From: Gamarada debralockiae
Lineage: Eukaryota > Ascomycota > Leotiomycetes > Helotiales > Hyphodiscaceae
Assembly (NCBI GenBank): GCA_002803225.1
Contig: NXFV01000415.1
Location: 1 to 64,000, forward strand
Direction: 5' to 3'
Length of the DNA stretch: 64,000 nucleotides
Shown here: positions 44,062 through 54,164 of the stretch, one piece after another
How the letters are laid out: every line of letters begins with the position of its first letter
How positions within the stretch are numbered: position 1 is the stretch's first letter
Translations under genes and position numbers: made by a program
The notes under the pieces: model-generated
Told to the model about the DNA's origin: nothing
What the model saw: the letters and a program-made list of their open reading frames with translations, nothing else
Database searches by the model: none

Positions 44062-46835
44062 TCAACCGAACTTAAAGCCCTTGTTTGGGTCCCAAGTACC
44101 ACCCTGTCCAGGCCACTGACCCATGTTTTGATTCTGGCCCTGAGGTGGCTGTCCCTGACCATTCTGTCCTGGCCCTTGATTTTGATTAGGCTGAGGCGAA
44201 GGTCCTCCGAACCTAATCCCCATCTCGGGCGCCCACGTGGTTGGCATGATAGGCGGACTCTGCATTGGCGCAGCTGCTGCTCGAGTTGGCGTGGGTGCGT
44301 GCATTGGTTGCTCCTCTTGGGACTGGTAGGCTTGTGGGGCATGAGGGGCAGAGGAGCGTGTGTTGTATGTTCGAGGGATTTGTTGTTGGGGATAGTTTTC
44401 ATTGCTTTGGGGCTGAAGAGATAGGTGGGAAAGAGGCGGAAGGGAGAGTTCGCTGCAGCTTCGTTAGAAAAGGTCTGCATAGAGCAAAAAGAGACATACT
44501 TTTCCATCTTCATGGCTTCCTCTCTCCTCTCGTATTTGAAGGCTTTACATCCGTCTCTAAACCTACTCACGATCTTTGCCAAATCGTTGTAGAACTTCCT
44601 TCCCACCTCGAGATTACTCACAATCTCCTTGTACTTAAAGTAGGCATTCTCTAGCTTCTGCAGGGCTTGCTCTCTTTCTCTTGAACTCGTGTCTCCTTTC
44701 CTCGCTGCCACAAAGGACGCATTAGCAGTTTCCAGCTGTGCTATCAATCGATCTTGCTCTTCGGCTTCTGATTTCAGCCCATCGAGATCGGGATCATATT
44801 TCAACAATCGTTTTTCAAAGAAAGATTCGAAGTTGGCGGTCACCACGGTTTGGTTAGGATATTCGCGTTCGATTCGTGCAGTTTCGGCGAGGATGCTACT
44901 GTTGATGTCGTCTTTCTTTGCTTTCTCCCTTAATGCCTCGATCTTTCTCCTCCGCCGAGACTCCAAACGACTGACTTCATTGAGACTGTTCCGCAAGCGA
45001 GATACCTCTCCTTCGAGTTTCGGAGGAATATCAACCCGACGACTACTGGGTACGAAATTTCCGATATCCCGGTCGGAGCTGGATAATATCCGCAACATGT
45101 CCTCGCATTCTCGGAATTTCGTCTTGACAATCTCGTCGCTGTTTGCGGCACTTTTGAGATATCCATCTATCTCTGTAACTTGAGCGTAGAGTTTCGGCGC
45201 GGCGGACTTGGAGTCTGCCCGAGTCCATCTGTCGGTCCCGTATTTCATAAGGAGTCGCTCGTTCTCGGAAGCTTCGGCATCCAGAAGTTCCCTTCCCTCC
45301 GCAAATATCGCATCGTCGGAGGCTTTCAATTTTGCGGTGTCCGCAAATGACCGTTGGAGTCTGGAAAGTGCATCTGCTTGTCGAATTTCCTCGGCGTGGG
45401 ATGTGACGCTCGGTGGTAATCCAAGAGGCTTTTCAAGAGCTTGTAGCGAGCCGGGGAGATTAAGTGACCGAAGGGTATCGTGAATCTTTGTAGTCAAGAT
45501 CTCAAGCTCGTCGATTATGTTGTTATTCACGAGTCGGTCCCGTCGTTCTTCGTAGATGCTGGCTGCAACATGGACTGCAAATGGTACTAGCTTGGAAAAC
45601 AACGGAGGACCAAATTCTTTATGGTCTCCGATGAAGTCAGAAGGATTGGATATCTCCTTCGGGACATTGGGCTTCGCCATAGCCGCTCGTTCGAGTATTT
45701 TGAGCTCGGATTTCGGTGGAACAGGTTCTGAACAGTTAGCAATTCTCTAGAACGCAGGAGCTTTTGGGACTCACGGAGATAGATCAGGTCATTGTCCTTT
45801 TCCGCTCTCTTCAAGTCTTCCGTCACCTTGTTTTTCAGACCATTGAGATCCCCCAAGACCGTTTTGTTTAGGTATTTCGCCTCCTTCAGAGCTTCGTTGA
45901 CACAAGCTATACTATCCCGCAAGCGAGCAACCTCCTCTCCGTATTTCCGTTTCTCCAAACAGTCGCGAGCTTGCCTATATTGTGCAGCTGCGGCAAAGTG
46001 ATGGTGCTTCGCAGTCATATGGTGGATCCAGTTCGAAGGTATAGCATCACTCTTCACTCCCCAATCTCCAGCCTTGCCGTAGTAATCAGATACCTTTGCT
46101 GCAAGCTTTGCTATAATACTATCTCTGAGTCCATCCATTACAGCTTTCTGCCAGAAACATTCTTGGCCCTGCGCCAGAAGCAACAGTTGTAGAGACTCGA
46201 GGGTTGAGGAATCCATATCTTCGGGTGGTGCAGATCGCATTTCGGGAATGATGTCGACATTGAGATGCTGTAGAACTCCTGCTCCAGCACAAAAGTAGTT
46301 ACAGGCAGTTTTCAATCCTTCTGTGGAGCTACGGTTCGTGGCCAGAGCGAGTTGAGAATAGAGGGCGGCGAGATTGTAGAGGACGTTTGCGAGTTCGAAT
46401 TTGAGGTTGTTCTGGGAAATCGGTCGTTCTTTATTATACCCTAAGGCTGGGTACCATGTGAAGTCTAAACCAATCTGGCAACTTGTATCAGTCTCCCAAA
46501 GTTCTCGCAGGACATATTTGGGGAACTGACGTCTATGGGAAATTTACCCCCCATCCAAGAAAGTTGCCCCGCATATGCCGCTATCTTTTTGATGCCACTT
46601 GGATGTGGCTCCCTTATATTCACCGCATCTCTCCGTAAAGCATCGATGACTTCCAGGTCCTGCTTGAACATATCCGGATGCTGATCATATTTGCTGGATA
46701 TATATTGCTTTATTGCGGCTGACAAGGCAAGGCTGTTCGTCTTGCGAAATAGTAGGAAGAGGACATTGCTGGGGGAAGTTAGCTTTTGAATAGCAGATCT
46801 TATATGGATTCTGTTTCTGAAACTTACGAGTCCAT
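44062..46835 (-). CDS. palA: pH-response scaffold PalA/Rim20 (BRO1-domain ALIX family)
   Basis: Cytosolic/endosomal scaffold that links ESCRT-III to the PacC/Rim101 transcription factor and the PalB protease in ambient alkaline pH signalling. It has 854 residues in five exons (46835-46828, 46768-46531, 46474-45775, 45727-44500, 44452-44062); the first exon is just eight bases (ATGGACTC). The BRO1 domain fills about residues 1-370 (AAIKQYISSKYDQHPDMFKQ, QECFWQKAVMDGLRDSIIAK, HHMTAKHHHFAAAAQYR). The helical V-domain follows, binding YPxL/I motifs (SIYEERRDRLVNNNIIDELE, LPGSLQALEKPLGLPPSV). A Pro/Gln-rich tail ends TWDPNKGFKFG, typical of PalA and distinct from Bro1. All splice joins were checked for frame. 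It is intact and should be functional. Confidence 0.93.
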
Positions 46836-47977
46836 GGCGGATTTCCAACAGGCCGTTCCTGTCTATGCGGCCGTGGGGTAAAGTTGTTTACGCGTCTGGA
46901 AGGGCTCGTGTTTCTGCGATGACTTCATGATTGACACCTGAGGCAATAGGGCAGAAGGGCTCTTAAAAATTTTTGGCCTAGCCCTGGGAGTCAAGCGGAT
47001 TTCATTACATCAAAACGAATCAGACAACACTCATTTTGAAACATTCACGGCGGTAGAATTTGCAGTAGAATTGTTGATCTTGTTTCAAGCTTACGAGGAC
47101 ATCCCAACTTTACTTCTAAATTCAGAAATCGACCTCCAGGATCTTCTCCTACACGTGACTTGATCGTCGAGCTGCTCCATAAATCGGCATTTGACACAAG
47201 GCCCGACTCGGACATCGTTTCACCAGCCTTGCCCTTTCCTTTCAAGATCTGCTCGCTCATTCCAGTACTGTAGCCAACGGTAGGACAACAACTGCGGGTT
47301 GGCTCTCGGCATCAAAACGTCCCGCGGATATCGACATGACGGTGAAGGCATCCTGCTATTAATTTTGGCCAATTTAATTGGAGTGCTGCGGCTGTCCGTC
47401 GTCGCCGAAAGGAGAGTTGAAGCAATCAAAAGTTTTCTTTTGCTGTCCAGCCTCGAACTGAATCCGAGACAAAACCCCTCGATCTGGTGGCGTTCTTATG
47501 CAATCTCTATTGGATGAGACAATTCAAGCTTCTTTTGCACGTATTCGACGATTGGCTGAAAATAACCCAATTTCTAAAACCCATTAAAGATAGCCGTTCT
47601 GCCGCATCTTCAAGCTCGTCCAAAAAAGCACTCACCCCACAGATCTTCAAATCTGCACCGGAGCAACCATGTGCATGTAGAAATGCCAATTTCAAGATCT
47701 ACCCGCGCCATGACGAGTCAAGGTACATTGGGCCGTCACTGATACTCAATTAGGAAACCGTGCTTTTCAAAAATGTCTATCCTTTGAGGACCCCTGATTA
47801 ACCCCCTGGACCATTCATTAAGGAAAGAACGTCCCACTGTCCCTGCCTCCATAATTCATATCAATCGCATGTTATTTCACACCTCTCTCAAACTTCACTT
47901 TCCTTTACCTCGTCTCTTACGACTCTCTTTCGTCTCCTCTGAACTTCTTGACCCCAATTTGGCGTCATCCACTCATT
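46836..47977. promoter_or_regulatory. Divergent promoter region of palA and the GT31 gene
   Basis: palA starts at 46835 going left and the glycosyltransferase starts at 47978 going right, so both promoters lie here. Open frames inside are short and unrecognised. I could not identify specific binding sites with confidence. Confidence 0.5.
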
Positions 47978-49552
47978 ATGGCCGCTTCAGTGACCTCTGG
48001 GAACAAGATTCTCAACCCCCGCAGTCCGTTTGCACGTGTTTTGTTCCTCACAGTCTTTTGTCTGGCCTTCTTCATCCTCACCCTGCGACCAACAACAGAC
48101 CACGTTCGGAGGATAACAAATCACCCGGATAATGTGCGGAACGGGTCGGAACTCTCAGTCACTCCGGATTGTTCAATTAATGCCACACACCTACAGTCTT
48201 TACAGCAACGGTATGACCTTGATGACCGAATCGAATATGGACGACGATATATTCGATTCCACAGACAAGACATCCAACGGAGGTCTCTAACTAAAGTTAA
48301 CGACGACCTCTTCCCCACGGCATTCGATGCTATCGATATTCAAAACCCACCTTCCACTACGATGTGTCTCAAGCCCCTCGAGGTTCCAGTGCCCAGGTCA
48401 CCTTACCCAAGGACTGTTGACGCGTCTGACATGTTATTTGGTATCTCCACTACCTACGGTAGACTCAACGACCCGAAGACTACTCCACTCAGGGAATGGA
48501 CACACTGGTTGACAGATGGGAGAGGGAAGTCCAACGGGGCGGGGCTTATTCTGCGCTTGGTTGATGCTTCAGAGTCCGAGCTCGAGGAGACGCGGAGAAA
48601 AATGACTTTATTGGGCATGGACGTGAAAGTTTACCCCTCCGACAGCTCTATCCATATGGCACAACGTTACCTTTCCCTTCTACCGGCCCTCTACCATGAC
48701 CCCTCCCGTAAGCACCGCAAATGGTTGGTGATGTGTGACGATGATACCTTCTTCCCGTCGATGCACTCACTCCTCGACCGACTCTCCACCTACGACCACC
48801 GTTCCGACCTCTACATCGGCACATTGTCTGAAGACACAAACAACATCCAACGACACGGCTCACAAGCATTCGGCGGTGCAGGAGTCTTCTTCTCCATCCA
48901 CCTCGCCTCTGTCATCACCAAGCTCCACGATCAATGTAACACCGATCAGAAGCTTCAAGAATCGAACACAGGCTGGGGACCGCAAGGTGACATCTTGCTG
49001 CGGAAATGCATCTACGAAAACACAGAGATCCGTCTCACGATGCTGCGTGAGCTTCACCAACTCGATATCCAAGGTGATCCATCAGGGTTCTACGAGGCTG
49101 GCCTCGCACCCCTGTCACTCCACCATTTCAAGGGTGGTGCCTGGCATTCCGCGAAGCCGTACGAAGGTGCCCAGATCATCCATGGTTGTGGAGAGGCCTG
49201 TTTCTTGCAGAGATTCTTGACGAATGATGATTTCATTATCAGCAACGGATACAGTGTGGCCTATTACCCGTCAGGGATTCAATTCGATGTCAACCAGATG
49301 GAACGGACATTCACGGCAGCACCGGATGACTATGGGTGGAATCTCGATTTCATGCTCGGTCCCCAGAGACGGAGCTTGGTGGAGAGTGGCAGGAAGGTTG
49401 CGTGGGAATTGCAAGAGTCCGTCGTGCAACCCGACGGTTCGGTACGACAAACCTACATTCGAAAATCAGACGATCATCGCTGGACCAAAAGCCCTGGTGG
49501 GAAGAAGATGTTCGAGAAAGACGGGGTGGTAGAGTTGATTTGGATTTCTTGA
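47978..49552 (+). CDS. Type II membrane glycosyltransferase, GT31/Fringe-like
   Basis: Single-exon gene for 524 residues. The first ATG is at 47978; the frame opens earlier at TTG. A short cytosolic N-terminus and signal anchor (ARVLFLTVFCLAFFILTL, about residues 19-36) place the catalytic part in the Golgi lumen. The GT-A Fringe-like core shows LFGISTTYGRL, KWLVMCDDDTFF with the metal-binding DDD, TLSEDTNNIQRHGSQAFGGA, and a WGPQGDILLRKCIYE block that corresponds to the conserved GGAG/WGxxD part of the family. A C-terminal region ends in VVELIWIS. The donor sugar is probably UDP-Gal, UDP-GlcNAc or similar; the acceptor is unknown. Frame and motifs are intact. Confidence 0.85.
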   Translation: MAASVTSGNKILNPRSPFARVLFLTVFCLAFFILTLRPTTDHVRRITNHPDNVRNGSELSVTPDCSINATHLQSLQQRYDLDDRIEYGRRYIRFHRQDIQRRSLTKVNDDLFPTAFDAIDIQNPPSTTMCLKPLEVPVPRSPYPRTVDASDMLFGISTTYGRLNDPKTTPLREWTHWLTDGRGKSNGAGLILRLVDASESELEETRRKMTLLGMDVKVYPSDSSIHMAQRYLSLLPALYHDPSRKHRKWLVMCDDDTFFPSMHSLLDRLSTYDHRSDLYIGTLSEDTNNIQRHGSQAFGGAGVFFSIHLASVITKLHDQCNTDQKLQESNTGWGPQGDILLRKCIYENTEIRLTMLRELHQLDIQGDPSGFYEAGLAPLSLHHFKGGAWHSAKPYEGAQIIHGCGEACFLQRFLTNDDFIISNGYSVAYYPSGIQFDVNQMERTFTAAPDDYGWNLDFMLGPQRRSLVESGRKVAWELQESVVQPDGSVRQTYIRKSDDHRWTKSPGGKKMFEKDGVVELIWIS

Positions 49553-50060
49553 GAGCAGCTACGATACATTTCCTTTGGTAAACAAAACTTGGGCACAACA
49601 CGAAAGGCATGGCTTCTTGCATACATATCTTGGCTTGCATGGCACTGCTTGGTTTTGGGTTTAAACCACCATCACCGGGCTCAAACCTTGATTTGAGGGC
49701 GTTGAGCTTCGTTGCTCCGCATGTACATGCATGAGCGATTGGCGTATGTATACTGGTTGGTGTTTGGATTTGCTTTGGCTTCGTACACATAGATATCAGA
49801 TGGGAAATACTCATAGATGGATGGGATTAGACGGGGCAAGCATGCTGGGTCGGATTGAGAGAAGGTGTTGAATAGATATTGTCTAATGAATGCAATCATT
49901 GAAATCTCATCTATGACCATGAACTTTGCGTGATTCTCCTCCTGATGGCGTGATGCAGCGACAGGGGCTCATGAGGTCAGGTTTCCCTCTTCTTTAGCAA
50001 CTCCTCAGCCAAGAAGTTGAACTTTGGGAGCAAACTGATACGTACTCCCCGGTTATAGCA
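49553..50060. other. Intergenic region
   Basis: No gene seen between the GT31-like gene and the repeat at 50061. Minus-strand frames of 79-154 codons here overlap the GT31 3' end and look like shadows. Confidence 0.45.
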
Positions 50061-50220
50061 GGTGTTGGTTGGAATTGCCTAATCGGGTATAGCCTGTATT
50101 TTCCCTTCTTTGTGGTATAAGAGAGCTCTTCCCCTCCTTGTATCTTCAGGTCTTTAGATATCAGCTAGTCTTAAAAATGCCACTATATTTCGCCCCCAAA
50201 CAACAGCTCAACTGACAGCA
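50061..50220 (-). repeat. Half-copy of the 39-kb foldback element
   Basis: The 160 bases starting ggtgttggttggaattgcc and running through ataagagagctcttcccctc, aaaaatgccactatatttcg and cagctcaactgacag match the reverse complement of about 39031-39191 along nearly the whole length. Only one arm is present, with no inverted partner nearby. Its right end reaches into the last codons and stop of the membrane-protein gene at 50208. Confidence 0.72.
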
Positions 50221-51678
50221 GGCGTCTCGTCAATCTTTCGGCGCCATAATTCGGGACGGTCCAGATCGAATGGATCAGATCTCCCTCTGTCTTTTCGTAC
50301 ATTGAGGGGAACTGACGAGAATACCATGTCGAAGTAGCTGCCAATGGTGGAGCGGTACCAAGATGCAGGAGCTGGGGTCTGGCGGCTGGGACTGGCGTCA
50401 ATGGATTGACCTTGCGAGCTGCTGTAAGCATCGGGTTTTGACTTGAAAGGTTTTGGTTGAATGACGCGGTCTACCAAGGGATCCGAAGATGTTTGCTCCG
50501 TAGTCTTTTCAGCCCTTTGGGAAAGATCCACTGAGGGATCATTAGCGCCGAGGTTTGGGCCTAGACTCCCAGTATTGGAGGTGATGTCGCCGCGATTTCT
50601 CGATGTCCCGAAGGCCGCAAACATCGTCCTTATCCTGGAGGCTTGCCATCCTCCTTGCACTTTCTCCTCATCGCTTTGCTGCTTTGGAGCAACTGATCTT
50701 TGATCTATATCATAAACTTGGCTCTGATGGCTGGTAGTCACTGTTGTACGGAAAGTACCTCTCCGCCTCTTGCTTCTTCTCCTAATTAACCAGAGCAGGA
50801 ATGCCACTATCGATATAAGACCTGCAGCTCCAACCACCCCGATGACAGGAGCCGCTGCTAGCTTTGAGGTTGATGATGTACCTAGTCTTGTTGAGGATAA
50901 CGTTGGGTCGTTCCCGGTTGTAGCGCTTGAGGGAATAATCATCGTCGAGGAGGTGGTACGAGTCTCTTCACTATCCCCAGCCCCATCACTGGTGCTTGGT
51001 AATATTGGAGATGTGGTTATCTTGCTCTGGGTGGTTACTATAAGACTGGTAGATGATATGGCTATCGCCACTGAGTTCGAGTCCGTGCTACCAAATGACG
51101 TTTGGGTGTAACTGAAATCTGATTCAGGTATGACACCAGGGGATAAAACTATCGGCCCGTTGGTTCCAACCGAGGGTATGACTACTATTGGAGTGCTGGC
51201 GCTGGTTGTGGTTGAGATTTCTCCATGCGACTGTGCTGCTATCGATGTTCTGGCCTCTCGTATAGTTGTCGTTGATGCCGTTGCTGCTAAACGTGTGGGC
51301 ACACTTTCTCGGACGGTCTTAGCAGTCCTTGGCTCAGTGGTACTTCGCCTGTCACTGACTTTTGTAACTGGATGAGGGTTGTCATCTTTTGAGTCGTAGT
51401 CTTTGTCCTTCGGCTTCTGTTTTTCCTCAGAAAATATCGCCAACATGTTTGCAGTGATGGCTGGACGGCCTCAAAGCCTCTCACACGATATTTTGATGCC
51501 GAGATAATGATATTCTTTTCAGCGACTGGTGTCGTCCTTCTTCACTTGTTGCAACAAAAAGTAAGTTTGGTAGCAAGGTTCCGGCGAGGGTATAAGAGTT
51601 AATCGGAAAATTGTTTTGGGGACGTGCTTGACCAGTAGGAAGGTCGCACAACTTCTTGATGCTACAGTTCTGAGGCAC
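50208..51678 (-). CDS. Ser/Thr-rich single-pass membrane protein, 5' end unresolved
   Basis: The main exon encodes a long Ser/Thr-rich, probably O-glycosylated region (TSSTMIIPSSATTGNDPTLS), a membrane segment (APVIGVVGAAGLISIVAFLL) followed by a stop-transfer WLIRRRSKRRR, and a cytosolic tail of about 200 residues with Ser/Pro-rich sequence. This layout is that of fungal surface sensors or mucin-like proteins. Upstream, another exon (about 51490-51678, NCSIKKLCDLPTGQARPQNN) joins in frame by a plausible intron (gtgtga..tctgag). Its frame has no ATG, so a further exon with the signal peptide must lie upstream and I could not place it. The stop codon lies in a dispersed repeat. No known domain recognised. 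Confidence 0.5.
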
Positions 51679-52407
51679 GGAGGCCTTTCTCTGTTTCGAT
51701 CGCTGTACGAAGAATCAATTGCATGTTTGATGGATGCTCAATGTAATAGAAAAGGAATTGATATATGCCACTCTTGATGGTATACACAATAGTTCCAAAT
51801 TATTAGTAACTTATGGAGATTTTGTGATTTTTACTCTGTATGAGAGGGTAAGAACGCGGAGGGTTTCGAAAGAAACCTAGTTCCGATTGGCGGCTATGTG
51901 AACGCTTGGCGCTGCTGACCGTGCGATGTTTGAAGATCAACGTGGATCGTTTTAGAACAGAATAGAATTATGAATTGAATTTCTGGGGTTGAAAAACCGA
52001 ATAGATCATCATTGGAAGCCGCTAGTACTGCCGAATGCTAGAGGCCGAGAGGTTGTGATAGCCTGGGACAGCTTTGCGCAAAGGCTGCAGCCTGATCCGT
52101 GAGGTTCGACAAGCAACGTGGCAGGCAACCATACTCCCTGGTCATTCAGACGAAGTTGGCTTACACGTTACCTCACAGAGATGTGGCTTTTGTATGCCGG
52201 GATTAAGATTGTTAGCCAGAATTGTGCTAGTGCGGCTAGAAGCGTCTTTGCAATGCGAGTGTTCAAGGCGGAAGCCCAATTTCGCTAGCGACTGTATCAC
52301 CATCGTTCACTCCTTTGAACGTATTTTTGCCTCAGGACCTCGACTTTACCACATAGCGTGGTCTTATTCAGCCTAGCAATAGACGCTAGTGCCTTTGAAT
52401 TAACAAC
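51679..52407. promoter_or_regulatory. Upstream region of the TPR gene, with a duplicated segment
   Basis: Should contain the missing 5' exon of the membrane protein on its left and the TPR gene promoter on its right. Bases 52211-52285 are duplicated at 56382-56474 in the same orientation: tagccagaat, gctagtgc, ggcggaagccc and atttcgc are shared, with one 19-base gap. Confidence 0.55.
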
Positions 52408-54060
52408 ATGTCTGCTGAAGACGGCAGCGAACGGACATTGGGGTCAATGGATTCCTTTGAGCCTCTCACCGCGAACCAGAACAAGCTGGCTGAAGCAGAG
52501 AAGATGCTGCAAGAAAACGAAAAAGCACTCGGTCCAGAGCATAAATCAACTCTGGATGCGGCTCACGACTTGGGCAATCTCTACGCGGAGCAGGGCAAGC
52601 TCATCGAAGCAGAGAAGATGTATCGGCACGCGTTGCAAGGATATGAAAATACACTCGGTCTCGACCATTTGTTAACTCTGTCCACGGTCAACAACCTGGG
52701 CCTTCTCTGCGTGAATATGGACAAGCTATCCGAAGCAGAGAAGATGTACCAGCGCGCACTGCAAGGAAAGGAAAAGACACTTGGAAAAGATCATACAGCG
52801 ACTTTGGACACAGTGCACAACTTAGGCAATCTCTACGTAAAATTGGGCAACCTAGTCGAGGCAGAAGAGATGTACCTGCGCGCACTGCAAGGATACGAGA
52901 AGGCACTTGGTCCGGAGCATCAATCGACTCTGGACACGGTCAACAACTTGGGCATTGTCTATGTAGACCTAAACAAGTTCGATGAGGCGGAAAAAATGTA
53001 CCGACGAGCACTACAGGGAAAGGAAAAGACACTTGGTCCAGAACATACATCAACTCTAAATACTGTGGACAACTTCGGCATTCTCTACATGGCTCAAGGC
53101 AGACTAGCCGAAGCAGAGGGTATGTGCAGGCGCGGACTACAGGGAAAGGAAAAAACGCTCGGTCCAGAGCACATGTCAACACTCTCTACAGTCCACAACT
53201 TGGCCAATGTCTACAGTGATCAGGGGAAGCTAGATGAGGCGGAGGAGTTGTACCTGCGCGCCCTGCATGGAAAAGAAAAGATATTTGGTCTAGAGAATAC
53301 ATCGACTCTAAAAACTGCCCAGAGCTTGTGCGGTCTCTACCTTGCTAAGCGCAAGCTAGCTGATGCAGAGGAGATATGCCGGCGTGCATTACAAGGATAC
53401 GAAAAGGTACTCGGTCCAACGCATACATTAACTTTAAATATGGTCAACAACTTGGGTCTTATCTGCGAGGAGCAAGACAAGCTGGCAGAGGCAGAGGAGC
53501 TGTATCTACGCGCACTTCAAGAAAAGGAAAAGACACTCGGTGAAGGGCATATGTCCACGCTATCTACGGTCAACAACTTGAGCGGTCTTTATCATAAACA
53601 GAGCAAGCTGGCTGAGGCAGAGGTGATGTGCCGGCGCGCACTCCAAGGATATGGACGTTTATTAGGCCCAAACCATTCATCAACTCTAGGCGCAGTCAAT
53701 AACCTGGGAATTCTGTGTGCGAGTCAGAATAAGTTGGACGAAGCAGGGGAGATGTATCAGTACGCATTGCTAGGATTCGAAAATACACTCGGTGTCGAAC
53801 AAGCTGCGACCTACAGACCAGCCTTAAATACCCTCCAAAATTTAGGCGACCTTTATAAGCGTCAAGGCAACCTAGATCAAGCGGAGCAAGTGTATTCAAG
53901 AGCCCTCGATGGGTTTCAAGCTCTCTTTGGACCCAATCATGAGACATGCCAGCGCATCACTTGGCGCCTGCTCTTGCTAAGATCTGGTGAATCTTGTAAT
54001 GGGCCTTCTGTAGAAGGTCTAAGTACCGGGGGGGATATGAATAGTACCATGACAAGCTAG
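52408..54060 (+). CDS. Kinesin-light-chain-type TPR repeat protein, stand-alone
   Basis: Single-exon gene for 550 residues starting at the ATG at 52408. After about 25 residues the whole protein is twelve tandem 42-residue tetratricopeptide repeats of the kinesin-light-chain type (consensus KLxEAEKMYRRALQGxEKTL, then GPEHxSTLxTVNNLGxLY), ending with a less regular tail. Such arrays normally form the C-terminal sensor of fungal NB-ARC/NACHT or patatin-like receptors; here no nucleotide-binding or effector domain precedes the repeats. The repeats are close to one another at DNA level, so the number may vary between strains. It converges on the HET gene with only 104 bases between stop codons. 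Function: probable protein-binding scaffold. Confidence 0.88.
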   Translation: MSAEDGSERTLGSMDSFEPLTANQNKLAEAEKMLQENEKALGPEHKSTLDAAHDLGNLYAEQGKLIEAEKMYRHALQGYENTLGLDHLLTLSTVNNLGLLCVNMDKLSEAEKMYQRALQGKEKTLGKDHTATLDTVHNLGNLYVKLGNLVEAEEMYLRALQGYEKALGPEHQSTLDTVNNLGIVYVDLNKFDEAEKMYRRALQGKEKTLGPEHTSTLNTVDNFGILYMAQGRLAEAEGMCRRGLQGKEKTLGPEHMSTLSTVHNLANVYSDQGKLDEAEELYLRALHGKEKIFGLENTSTLKTAQSLCGLYLAKRKLADAEEICRRALQGYEKVLGPTHTLTLNMVNNLGLICEEQDKLAEAEELYLRALQEKEKTLGEGHMSTLSTVNNLSGLYHKQSKLAEAEVMCRRALQGYGRLLGPNHSSTLGAVNNLGILCASQNKLDEAGEMYQYALLGFENTLGVEQAATYRPALNTLQNLGDLYKRQGNLDQAEQVYSRALDGFQALFGPNHETCQRITWRLLLLRSGESCNGPSVEGLSTGGDMNSTMTS

Positions 54061-54164
54061 GAAGACAGCAAGAGGGAAACGTTTAACTGCCCGTAATGCA
54101 ATCCGCGCAAATTTGAGATACTGGATGTCACTTCATTTACCGTACTACCATTGAAGAGTGAAGT

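Noticed and set aside
44022..44500. Continuation of the palA frame to 44022 without splicing
   Set aside because: The unspliced tail loses the PalA-typical ending; splicing at 44500/44452 gives TWDPNKGFKFG and a 44062 stop.
52688..53947. Several antisense open frames inside the TPR gene, rich in Cys/Arg
   Set aside because: They recur with the 126-base TPR repeat period, so they are shadows of the repeats on the other strand.
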